Source of the DNA: Methylobacillus methanolivorans
GTDB taxonomy: Bacteria; Pseudomonadota; Gammaproteobacteria; Burkholderiales; Methylophilaceae
Direction: 5' to 3'
DNA: 64,000 nucleotides
Assembly: GCF_044751345.1 (NCBI RefSeq)
Contig: NZ_JBIWXY010000003.1
Location: 1-64,000 of the forward strand
Part shown: in pieces, positions 51,291 through 58,483 of the stretch
How the letters are laid out: each line of letters starts with the position of its first letter
How positions within the stretch are numbered: the stretch's first letter is position 1
Notes under the pieces: generated by a model
Databases searched by the model: none
Told to the model about the DNA's origin: nothing
The model's input: the letters and a program-made list of their open reading frames with translations, nothing else
Program-made: the position numbers and the translations under genes

Positions 51291-52964
51291 ATGCCCAGCG
51301 ATATCGACATTGCCCAACAGGCAACCCTCAAGCACATCACCGACATTGCCGCCCGGCTTGGTCTCAGCGATGAGTCAGTGATCCCCTATGGGCGATATAA
51401 GGCCAAGATAGACCTTGATGCCAATCCACAATTGCAGGCGCACCCTGATGGCAAGTTGATATTGGTCACGGCTATCAGCCCCACACCGGCGGGTGAGGGG
51501 AAAACCACCACCACCGTGGGTCTGGGCGATGCGTTACAGCGCTTGGGCAAGCGCGCCGTGATTTGCTTGCGCGAGCCTTCCATGGGGCCGGTATTTGGCA
51601 TGAAGGGAGGCGCTGCGGGCGGTGGCTATGCCCAAGTGGTGCCGATGGAGGATATCAACCTGCACTTTACCGGTGATTTTGCCGCGATTGCGCTGGCACA
51701 TAATCTATTGGCTGCCATGATCGACAACCACATTCATCATGGCAATGCATTGCAGATCGACCCGCGCCAAGTGACCTGGAAACGCGTGATGGATATGAAT
51801 GACCGTGCACTGCGTCAAGTGGTGATTGGGCTGGGAGGCAAGGTCAATGGCCAGCCCCGCGAGGATGGTTTTGACATTGTCGTGGCGTCTGAAGTGATGG
51901 CTGTGTTTTGTCTGGCGGACTCCTTGCATGATTTGCGCGAGAGGCTGGGCAATATTGTCATCGGCTATAGCTTGAATGGTCATCCCGTGACGGCGCGTGA
52001 TCTCAAGGCGCATGGTGCCATGGCCGTGTTGCTCAAGGACGCCATCAAGCCTAATCTGGTGCAGACCCTGGAGCATACCCCGGCCCTGCTGCATGGCGGG
52101 CCGTTTGCCAATATCGCGCATGGCTGTAATTCGGTGATTGCTACACGTGCTGCACTCAAGCTGGGCGAGATCGTCATTACGGAAGCTGGGTTTGGTGCCG
52201 ACCTCGGCGCAGAGAAGTTCATCGACATCAAGTGCCGCAAGGCAGGGCTAAAGCCTGATGCTTGTGTCATTGTGGCTACCATCAGGGCACTCAAGTATCA
52301 CGGTGGGCAGGAGATATCTGCATTGTCGCAGGAAAATCTGCAGGCCTTGGCACTAGGGATTGCCAATCTGGAAAAGCATCTGGAAAACGTCACCCAGCAA
52401 TATGGCTTGCCCGCCGTGGTGGCATTGAACCGATTCGATCATGATACTGCTGCGGAGCTGGCCTTGCTGACCGAGCGCATGGCGCGGCGTGGTGTGGAAG
52501 TGGTGCTGGCCGAGCATTGGGCCAAGGGTAGTGCTGGCGCTGAAAAACTGGCCAAGAGTGTGTTGAGTTTGGTAGAGTCTGCGCAGGCACAGATGCGTTA
52601 TGTTTATGCAGATGCAGACTCATTATGGGAAAAACTAGGCAAGGTTGCCCGCAATATCTATGGTGCTGTCGAGGTGCATGCGCCAAGGCGGGTGCGGGCC
52701 ATGATCGATAAATTGCAGACCGATGGCTATGGGCATTACCCGGTGTGCATTGCCAAAACCCAATATTCGTTTTCTACCGATGCCTCGCAAAGAGGCTTGC
52801 CACACGAGCATATCCTGACTGTGCGCGCAGTGCGGTTGTGTGCGGGGGCAGAGTTTGTGGTGATGATTTGTGATGACATCATGACCATGCCTGGCCTGCC
52901 CAAGGAGCCTTGTGCGACGAGGATTGATATTGATGACGAGGGTCGTGTGACTGGCCTTTATTAA
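51291..52964 (+). CDS. ftfL: Formate--tetrahydrofolate ligase
   Basis: FtfL (Fhs) makes 10-formyl-tetrahydrofolate from formate, ATP and H4F, feeding purines, fMet and, in methylotrophs, assimilation of C1 units. The 557-residue enzyme has the P-loop TPAGEGKTTTTVGLGD (65-80), EPSMGPVFGMKGGAAGGGYAQV, HFTGDFAAI, NLLAAMIDNHI, and EAGFGADLGAEKF. AGGA at 51281-51284 suits the ATG at 51291 better than the one at 51285. It is divergent from argB; the 173-nt interval shows no regulatory RNA that I recognise. Confidence 0.97.
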   Translation: MPSDIDIAQQATLKHITDIAARLGLSDESVIPYGRYKAKIDLDANPQLQAHPDGKLILVTAISPTPAGEGKTTTTVGLGDALQRLGKRAVICLREPSMGPVFGMKGGAAGGGYAQVVPMEDINLHFTGDFAAIALAHNLLAAMIDNHIHHGNALQIDPRQVTWKRVMDMNDRALRQVVIGLGGKVNGQPREDGFDIVVASEVMAVFCLADSLHDLRERLGNIVIGYSLNGHPVTARDLKAHGAMAVLLKDAIKPNLVQTLEHTPALLHGGPFANIAHGCNSVIATRAALKLGEIVITEAGFGADLGAEKFIDIKCRKAGLKPDACVIVATIRALKYHGGQEISALSQENLQALALGIANLEKHLENVTQQYGLPAVVALNRFDHDTAAELALLTERMARRGVEVVLAEHWAKGSAGAEKLAKSVLSLVESAQAQMRYVYADADSLWEKLGKVARNIYGAVEVHAPRRVRAMIDKLQTDGYGHYPVCIAKTQYSFSTDASQRGLPHEHILTVRAVRLCAGAEFVVMICDDIMTMPGLPKEPCATRIDIDDEGRVTGLY

Positions 52965-52993
52965 ACGGATTTGTTTGGCAATTCCATGCGGGC

Positions 52994-53035
52994 AAATAAA
53001 AACGGCAACCTCCCTTGAGTGCTGGGAGATTGCCG
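52994..53035 (-). terminator. Intrinsic terminator of the candidate Fur-regulated RNA / argA transcript
   Basis: CGGCAACCTCCC (53003-53014) pairs with GGGAGATTGCCG (53024-53035) over 12 positions with one mismatch and a 9-nt loop. On the minus strand it is followed by TTTTTATTT (53002-52994). There is no T-run on the plus side, so it serves only minus-strand transcripts. Confidence 0.88.
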
Positions 53036-53096
53036 TACCGGGGTAGGACATTCATGACTGCTCGGGAGGTGTGCAACTCACTGAGTAGCGATGAAT
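52994..53096 (-). ncRNA. Candidate Fur-regulated small RNA
   Basis: A minus-strand promoter (TTGACC-N17-TAACAT) with an embedded Fur box (53105-53123) would start transcription near 53096, and an intrinsic terminator ends at 52994, giving an RNA of about 103 nt. The RNA carries an unpaired-looking ACCUCCC (53070-53064), complementary to Shine-Dalgarno sequences, as in many target-silencing RNAs. No open frame fits: the only one (MNVLPRYGNLP) runs through the terminator stem. The design resembles RyhB/PrrF/NrrF but I see no sequence match to them. Overlap with an argA 3' tail is possible. Confidence 0.5.
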
Positions 53097-53102
53097 GAGT
53101 TA

Positions 53103-53131
53103 ATGTTAATTATTATCATTTAAAAGGTCAA
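53103..53131 (-). promoter_or_regulatory. Promoter with Fur box downstream of argA
   Basis: On the minus strand TTGACC (53131-53126), a 17-nt spacer and TAACAT (53108-53103) make a fair sigma-70 promoter. GTTAATTATTATCATTTAA (53105-53123, plus strand) matches the 19-bp Fur consensus at 14 positions and covers the spacer and -10 element, the classic repression geometry. Confidence 0.7.
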
Positions 53132-53161
53132 TGGCGAATGTGAGCCTTTTTGTGTGGCGAC

Positions 53162-54727
53162 TTAAATCTTCTTGATAAATACCTTGGAGCGCCGTTGCAG
53201 GTTGTAGAGCTTTTGTTTTTCGCCCGGCAATTGCTCGACACTGCCTTCCGTGAATCCACGCTCGAGAAACCAGTGCTCGGTGCGAGTGGTGAGTACGAAC
53301 ACTGATTTCAGGCCCAGCTCCCGGACTTGTTCCTCGCAATAGCTTAGCAAGCGGTCGCCACGCCCGCCGCGACGGAATGAAGCATGAATTGCCATGCAGG
53401 CAAGCTCTGCGGTTTTGGTGTCAGGGAAAGGGTAGAGTGCTGCGCAGCCAATCACTTTGCCATCATGCTCCATGACATGGAAATGATGGATCTCCATTTC
53501 CAGTCGTTCGCGGCCACGCCGTACCAGAATGCCTTCGTTTTCCAGTGGCTCTATCAACTGCAAAATACCGCCCACATCGCCGATATCGGCTGGGCGCATG
53601 GATTCGAGCGGGTCTTCGGTGATCATGGTGCCTATGCCATCATGCGTGAATAGCTCTTGCAGGATGGCCCCATCGACGTGGCGGCTGATCAGGTGGGTAC
53701 GGGCCACACCCTGGCCGCAGGCGCGGACGGCAGCGGGCAGGTAATAGAATTCGTCTTCCGTGATTTGCTGTGCGCCGTTGTTGCCGATGTGGCGCAGGAG
53801 GTTCTTGGCCTTGTCGGTAGTCATTTCGCGCAGCAGTTCTCCGCGAATATTATGTACGCCGCTGGAATCCATGAGGAAGATCAATTTATCTGCATCCAGG
53901 GCAATGGCTGCGCTTGTGGCGACATCTTCCAGCGTCAAGTTGAACACCTCGCCAGTCGGCGAATAACCTAGCGGTGAAAGTAATACCAGTTCGCCATCGT
54001 CCAGACGTTTCTGGATGCCGATGGCATCGACCTTGCGCACTTCGCCAGTGTGTTGCAGATCAATGCCCTCACGCACCCCCAGCGGTTTGGCGGTAACGAA
54101 GTTGCCACTGGCAACCCGGATATCCGCACCCGCCATTGGTGAGTTGATCAGGCCCATGGAGAGCAGGGACTCAATCTCCACGCGCACGGCGCCATTGGCT
54201 TCTTTCACGGCTTCCATTGCCTCGTCATCTGTCACGCGCAGGCCATTGACCAGGCGAGTTTGCAGGCGGGCACGTTTGAGGCGGCTTTCGATCTGCGGGC
54301 GGGCACCATGTACCAGCACCAGCCGGACTTCCAGGCTGGCGAGCAGGTTAAGGTCATGCGAAAGCGCAACGAACTGGCCGTCATCCACGACCTCGCCACC
54401 AAACGCGATGACGAAAGTGCGACCACCAAATGCATGAATATAAGGCGCGGCAGAGCGAAACCAGCGCACGAACTCCTGTGGCTGGTGCAGTGTCAGCCGC
54501 GAGGTATTGGTGCTGTGCCCACTTTCTGCATCGCTTTGCGCATAAAGATGTGCTGCGGTGCAATCCAGTGCCGTACAAAGCTTGCGCAACATGGCTTCAG
54601 AAACACCTTGTGCGCCGCGTTCAATGCGGGAAAGGTTGCCGCTATTGGCGTTAACCTTGCGCGCAAGCTCTTGCAGCGTCATGTTGAGTGCCTTGCGGCG
54701 TTTACGGATTGCACTGCCTAGCGCCAT
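53162..54727 (-). CDS. argA: N-acetylglutamate synthase with N-terminal XRE helix-turn-helix domain
   Basis: The ArgA part (about 85-521) acetylates glutamate, the first step of arginine synthesis: an amino-acid-kinase-like domain (FVRWFRSAAPYIHAFGGRTFVIAFGGEVV, LVHGARPQIESRL, NGLRVTDDEAM) and a GNAT acetyltransferase domain (EGILVRRGRERLEMEI, the RRGGRGDRLL acetyl-CoA loop, FVLTTRTEHWFLERGF). Fused in frame ahead of it, residues 4-63 are a textbook XRE/Cro helix-turn-helix (IRKRRKALNMTLQELARKVNANSGNLSRIERG). At 521 residues it is about 80 longer than E. coli ArgA. AGGA lies 10 nt before the ATG at 54727. rsmE lies upstream on the same strand. Confidence 0.95.
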   Translation of the reverse strand: MALGSAIRKRRKALNMTLQELARKVNANSGNLSRIERGAQGVSEAMLRKLCTALDCTAAHLYAQSDAESGHSTNTSRLTLHQPQEFVRWFRSAAPYIHAFGGRTFVIAFGGEVVDDGQFVALSHDLNLLASLEVRLVLVHGARPQIESRLKRARLQTRLVNGLRVTDDEAMEAVKEANGAVRVEIESLLSMGLINSPMAGADIRVASGNFVTAKPLGVREGIDLQHTGEVRKVDAIGIQKRLDDGELVLLSPLGYSPTGEVFNLTLEDVATSAAIALDADKLIFLMDSSGVHNIRGELLREMTTDKAKNLLRHIGNNGAQQITEDEFYYLPAAVRACGQGVARTHLISRHVDGAILQELFTHDGIGTMITEDPLESMRPADIGDVGGILQLIEPLENEGILVRRGRERLEMEIHHFHVMEHDGKVIGCAALYPFPDTKTAELACMAIHASFRRGGRGDRLLSYCEEQVRELGLKSVFVLTTRTEHWFLERGFTEGSVEQLPGEKQKLYNLQRRSKVFIKKI

Positions 54728-54762
54728 GTTGAGTTGTCCTGAATTTGCAGATAAAGCATATT

Positions 54763-54773
54763 TTTACAGTAAA
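54763..54773. promoter_or_regulatory. Palindrome TTTACAGTAAA upstream of argA
   Basis: A perfect 5-1-5 inverted repeat lies 36-46 nt before the argA start, between rsmE and argA, next to a weak promoter (TTGCAC at 54789-54784, TAAAAA at 54766-54761 on the minus strand). It is a reasonable operator for the XRE domain of ArgA itself. It does not look like an ArgR box. Function is inference. Confidence 0.35.
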
Positions 54774-54813
54774 TGCACTTCAGGTGCAATTTTGATCTGC
54801 GTCAGGAGGGGTG

Positions 54814-55551
54814 TTATGCAGTGAAATCGCCCCACAAGATCTGCATGCTGGCGATGGCAGCAAGGGCTGCAGTTTCTGTGCGTAGCACGCGCGGGCCCAT
54901 GCGCACCGGGGTAAAGCCATGTTGTGCCGCCATGTCGATTTCCTGGTCGGTCAGGCCACCTTCAGGGCCGATTAATAGGCAGATGTTGCTGCCTGTGAGC
55001 TTGAGCTGTGGCAGTGTTTGTGGTGCATTCGGTGCCAGGGTGATCAATGCATCTGCTGCAGGTTTTTGCGCTAGCCATTCAGGCAGGCTTAGGGGTGATG
55101 CAACTTGAGGCACAAAAGCGCGGCCAGACTGTTCGCAGGCAGAAATGGCGACATTCTGCCAATGCTCGCGACGTTTTTCTGCGCGTTCGCCCGCTAGCTT
55201 GACCACGCTGCGCTGGCTGGCAATGGGCTGAATGGCAAATGCGCCCATCTCTACCGCTTTCTGGATAGTGAAGTCCATGCGGTCGCCAGAGGAAATGGCT
55301 TGTGCCAGTGTGATCTTGAGCGGCGACTCTGTGGGGCGTGGGTGCGCCTCAATCGTCAGGGCATTGACCTCCTGCTTGCGGACAGACGTCAGCTTGCCCA
55401 GGTAATCGTGCCCATCGCCGTTGAATAGGATGACAGCATCGCCCACTTGCATGCGCAGCGCTTTGCTCGCGTGAATTGCGGCATTGTCTGGCAATGTGGT
55501 TTCGTGGCCGGGAGATAGTGCGCCAGGGTGGTAAAAGCGGGGTGCGGACAT
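54814..55551 (-). CDS. rsmE: 16S rRNA m3U1498 methyltransferase RsmE
   Basis: RsmE methylates U1498 of 16S rRNA. The 245-residue SPOUT-family protein has the N-terminal PUA-like part (MSAPRFYHPGALSPGHETTLPDNAAIHASKALRM), the linker LAQAISSGDRMDFTIQKAVEMGAFAIQPI, WQNVAISACEQSGRAFVP, and the knot motif LLIGPEGGLTDQEIDMAAQHGFTPVRMGPRVLRTETAALAAI. It is divergent from the thioredoxin-like gene and precedes argA on the minus strand. Confidence 0.96.
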   Translation of the reverse strand: MSAPRFYHPGALSPGHETTLPDNAAIHASKALRMQVGDAVILFNGDGHDYLGKLTSVRKQEVNALTIEAHPRPTESPLKITLAQAISSGDRMDFTIQKAVEMGAFAIQPIASQRSVVKLAGERAEKRREHWQNVAISACEQSGRAFVPQVASPLSLPEWLAQKPAADALITLAPNAPQTLPQLKLTGSNICLLIGPEGGLTDQEIDMAAQHGFTPVRMGPRVLRTETAALAAIASMQILWGDFTA

Positions 55552-55609
55552 GAGGTGGTGTAATATTGGCGGTTAATTTACAAGAATTCTAATGGAAGGA
55601 GCATGCGTT

Positions 55610-56173
55610 ATGGCAAGTCTAAATCCACCAGTGTGTGATTTTGGCTGGAAAGCGCCAGATTTCAAGCTGTCCGGTGTTGATGGACGCGACTGGTCGCTGT
55701 CTCAGGTAAAAGGCGTTAACGGCACCCTGGTGATGTTTATCTGTAATCATTGCCCTTATGTGCAGGCCATTCGCGAGCGACTGGTGGCAGACGTGCGTGC
55801 CTTGCGTGAGTTGGGTATTAATACCGTCGCGATTTCCTCCAATGACGCAGAGGCTTACCCCGATGACTCCTTTGAAAAAATGGCCGAGGTGGCCCGCGAG
55901 TTTCACTTTCCTTTTCCTTACTTGTTTGATGATAGCCAGCAAGTCGCCAAGGCTTATGGCGCGGTGTGTACGCCTGATTTCTTTGGCTTCAATGCCCATC
56001 TTGAATTGCAGTACCGGGGGCGTTTTGACAACCAGGGACGGGTGATGACACCAGTGGATAACCCCACACGCGATCTATATAGCGCAATGAAGCTGGTGGC
56101 CGAAACTGGGCGTGGCCCGGCGGAGCAGACGCCCTCGATTGGTTGCTCCATCAAGTGGCGTGAAGTGGCATAG
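55610..56173 (+). CDS. Thioredoxin-fold AhpC/TSA-like redox protein
   Basis: A 187-residue thioredoxin-like protein of the peroxiredoxin/TlpA superfamily. The ATG at 55610 sits 8 nt after GGAAGGAG; the ATG at 55593 lacks a ribosome site. It starts CDFGWKAPDFKLSGVDG, then has a CxxC active site in FICNHCPYVQAI (about 45-56), and VCTPDFFGFN. There is no signal peptide, so it is cytoplasmic. Many relatives are annotated simply as thioredoxin family protein; a specific substrate cannot be assigned. Confidence 0.88.
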   Translation: MASLNPPVCDFGWKAPDFKLSGVDGRDWSLSQVKGVNGTLVMFICNHCPYVQAIRERLVADVRALRELGINTVAISSNDAEAYPDDSFEKMAEVAREFHFPFPYLFDDSQQVAKAYGAVCTPDFFGFNAHLELQYRGRFDNQGRVMTPVDNPTRDLYSAMKLVAETGRGPAEQTPSIGCSIKWREVA

Positions 56174-56207
56174 CCGTTTAACAATATAAATGAATATGCT
56201 GTGGCAT

Positions 56208-56229
56208 CAACAGGATTAATCTCCTGTTG
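56208..56229 (+). promoter_or_regulatory. Hairpin in the tkt upstream region
   Basis: CAACAGGA (56208-56215) and TCCTGTTG (56222-56229) form a perfect 8-bp stem with a 6-nt loop, 35 nt after the thioredoxin-like gene, without a U-tract. It may protect that mRNA's 3' end or belong to a long tkt leader. Confidence 0.4.
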
Positions 56230-56292
56230 GTATTGCTGAAAAGGCTCATCTAAGGAATAATTATGGGCTAAATACCTCTTCGTCGCTGAGGC

Positions 56293-56322
56293 TTGCAATT
56301 GTTTCGGCATCCTGACTATTCA
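56293..56322 (+). promoter_or_regulatory. Candidate tkt promoter
   Basis: TTGCAA (56293-56298), an 18-nt spacer and TATTCA (56317-56322) form a possible sigma-70 promoter upstream of the terminator hairpin. If used, transcription starts near 56328 and the terminator lies inside the tkt leader. Confidence 0.4.
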
Positions 56323-56345
56323 GAGGTTTTTCAAGAATTTGAGTG

Positions 56346-56390
56346 AGGCTTCCTCCAGCCTTGTATGTGCTGGAGAAGCCTTTTTCTCTT
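56346..56390 (+). terminator. Strong intrinsic terminator directly upstream of tkt
   Basis: AGGCTTC-C-TCCAGC (56346-56359) pairs with GCTGGAGAAGCCT (56369-56381) over 13 bp with one bulge and a 9-nt loop, followed by TTTTTCTCTT. It ends only about 20 nt before the tkt ATG, leaving no room for a promoter behind it, so it probably acts as an attenuator or read-through element. Confidence 0.8.
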
Positions 56391-56409
56391 CAACCGTAGG
56401 GAGATATGT

Positions 56410-58398
56410 ATGGCAGCAACTCGTCAAGAATTGGCAAATGCCATCCGCGTGTTATCCATGGACGCAGTTCAGAAGGCAAACTCTGGACACCCTGGTGCAC
56501 CGATGGGCATGGCAGATATCGCAGAAGTTCTGTGGAACCACCATCTGCGCCACAACCCAAGCAACCCTAACTGGGCTGACCGTGACCGTTTCATTCTGTC
56601 CAACGGCCATGGCTCCATGTTGATCTACTCCTTGCTGCACCTGACAGGCTACGACCTGAACATGGATGACATCAAGTCTTTCCGTCAACTGCATTCACGT
56701 TGCGCTGGCCACCCTGAATATGGCTATGCTCCTGGCGTTGAAACTACGACTGGTCCTCTGGGTCAAGGTATCACCAATGCAGTTGGTTTTGCGATGGCTG
56801 AAAAGCTGCTGGCTGACCAATTCAACAAGCCTGGTCACGACATCGTTAACCACTACACATACTGCTTCCTCGGTGATGGCTGTCTGATGGAGGGTGTTTC
56901 CCACGAAGCTGCTGCGCTGGCTGGCACATGGGGTCTGGGCAAGCTGATCGCAATCTGGGATGACAACGGCATCTCTATCGATGGTCACATCGAAGGTTGG
57001 TACACAGACGATACAGTGAAGCGTTTTGAAGCTTACGGCTGGCACGTGATTAGCGTTGACGGTCACGACTTTGAAGCTGTGAACGCTGCTATCGAAGCTG
57101 CGAAGAAGGTTACTGACAAGCCAACTTTCATTGCTGCAAAGACTATCATCGGCAAGGGTTCCCCGAACAAGTCTGGTTCCCACGACTGCCACGGTTCCGC
57201 ACTGGGCCTGGAAGAAGTTGCAGCCACTCGTGAAGCGCTGGGTTGGACACACGAGCCATTCGTTATCCCTGAAGAGGTGTACGCTGGCTGGGATGGCAAG
57301 GCTAAGGGTTCCAAGCTGGAAAGCGATTGGGATGCTAAGTTCGACGCTTATGCCAAGATCTACCCAGCAGAAGCTGCTGAGTTCAAGCGCCGTATGGCAG
57401 GCGAGCTGCCAGCTAACTGGAAGGAAGCCACTGATGCATTCATCAAGGCAACCAACGAAAAGGCTGAAGGCGTTGCTACACGTAAGGCTTCCCAAAACGC
57501 GATTGCTGCCCTGGCACCTGTATTGCCAGAATTCCTCGGCGGCTCTGCTGACTTGACAGGTTCCAACCTGACTAGCTGCTCCAGCTTCAAGCACGTTGAT
57601 GGCAAGAACCCAGGTAACTACATCTCTTACGGTGTGCGTGAATTCGGTATGTTCGCGATCATGAACGGTATGGCACTGCACGGTGGCTTGTTGCCATTCG
57701 GCGGTACTTTCCACATGTTCTCCGACTACGCCAAGAGCGCACTGCGTATGGCAGCCCTGATGAAACAGCGCACTATCGCTGTCCTGACACACGATTCTAT
57801 CGGTCAAGGCGAAGATGGTCCTACTCACCAGCCTATCGAAAACACTGCTGGCCTGCGTTACATTCCTCGTATGGATGTATGGCGTCCTGCTGATTCCGTT
57901 GAAACTGCGATTGCATGGGTAGCTGCAGTTGAGCGTAACGATGGTCCTTCCAGCTTGGTATTGAGCCGTCAAAACGTGCCTGGCATCAAGCACGACGAGC
58001 AGCACTTCGACCTGATCCGCAAGGGTGGTTATGTGTTCTCTGACGTTGCAGGCAAGGCTGATGTCATCATCATCAGTAACGGTTCCGAACTGGATCTGGC
58101 GATCAAGGCTGCTGCTGAGCTGAACGCTGCTGGTACCAAGGTGCGCGTGGTTTCCATGCCATCCACCAACGTATTCGACCGTCAAGACCAAGCCTACAAG
58201 GACAGCGTATTGACTCCAGGTGTGAAGCGCGTAGCTGTTGAAGCTGGCGTAACCGACTTCTGGCGCAAGTATGTTGGTCTGGAAGGTGCTGTTGTTGGTA
58301 TCGATACCTTCGGCGAATCCGCTCCAGGTGGCGCGCTGTTCAAGCACTTCGGCTTCACTGTTGAAAACGTAGTGAAGACCGTCAAGTCCGTGCTGTAA
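56410..58398 (+). CDS. tkt: Transketolase
   Basis: Transketolase moves two-carbon units between sugar phosphates using thiamine diphosphate, essential to the pentose phosphate and ribulose monophosphate cycles. The ATG at 56410 after AGGGAGATATGT gives 662 residues. It shows SGHPGAPMGMAD, GDGCLMEGVSHEAAALAGTWGLGKLIAIWDDNGISIDG (ThDP motif), ADLTGSNLT, REFGMFAIMNGMALHGG, and HDSIGQGEDGPTHQPIE. Codons are strongly biased towards GCT, GGT and CGT compared with its neighbours, a mark of very high expression. It is framed by intrinsic terminators on both sides. Confidence 0.98.
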   Translation: MAATRQELANAIRVLSMDAVQKANSGHPGAPMGMADIAEVLWNHHLRHNPSNPNWADRDRFILSNGHGSMLIYSLLHLTGYDLNMDDIKSFRQLHSRCAGHPEYGYAPGVETTTGPLGQGITNAVGFAMAEKLLADQFNKPGHDIVNHYTYCFLGDGCLMEGVSHEAAALAGTWGLGKLIAIWDDNGISIDGHIEGWYTDDTVKRFEAYGWHVISVDGHDFEAVNAAIEAAKKVTDKPTFIAAKTIIGKGSPNKSGSHDCHGSALGLEEVAATREALGWTHEPFVIPEEVYAGWDGKAKGSKLESDWDAKFDAYAKIYPAEAAEFKRRMAGELPANWKEATDAFIKATNEKAEGVATRKASQNAIAALAPVLPEFLGGSADLTGSNLTSCSSFKHVDGKNPGNYISYGVREFGMFAIMNGMALHGGLLPFGGTFHMFSDYAKSALRMAALMKQRTIAVLTHDSIGQGEDGPTHQPIENTAGLRYIPRMDVWRPADSVETAIAWVAAVERNDGPSSLVLSRQNVPGIKHDEQHFDLIRKGGYVFSDVAGKADVIIISNGSELDLAIKAAAELNAAGTKVRVVSMPSTNVFDRQDQAYKDSVLTPGVKRVAVEAGVTDFWRKYVGLEGAVVGIDTFGESAPGGALFKHFGFTVENVVKTVKSVL

Positions 58399-58414
58399 TG
58401 ACAGGTAGTAACTA

Positions 58415-58453
58415 AAAAAGGGGGCCAGTCATGCTGGCTCCCTTTTTGTTTTT
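58415..58453 (+). terminator. Intrinsic terminator between tkt and gap
   Basis: AAAAAGGGGGCCAG pairs with CTGGCTCCCTTTTT (one G-U) around a 5-nt loop and is followed by GTTTTT. It lies 17 nt after the tkt stop, while the gap ATG is only 31 nt further on. Read-through would set the tkt to gap-pgk ratio. Confidence 0.85.
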
Positions 58454-58483
58454 AAAGAACACAATCAGGACAGGGAAAAACTC

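Noticed and set aside
52879..53076. A 65-codon frame in the argA-ftfL gap as a small Fur-regulated protein (HemP- or Bfd-like)
   Set aside because: It reads through the terminator stem and into the complement of ftfL, and lacks HemP or Bfd motifs; a non-coding RNA fits better.
56174..56409. A TPP riboswitch ahead of tkt
   Set aside because: Only a short GCTGAGG resembles it; the conserved THI-box core is absent.
56695..58347. A 550-codon open frame antisense to tkt
   Set aside because: It is the complement of a highly codon-biased gene; the Cys- and Val-rich translation has no recognisable domain.
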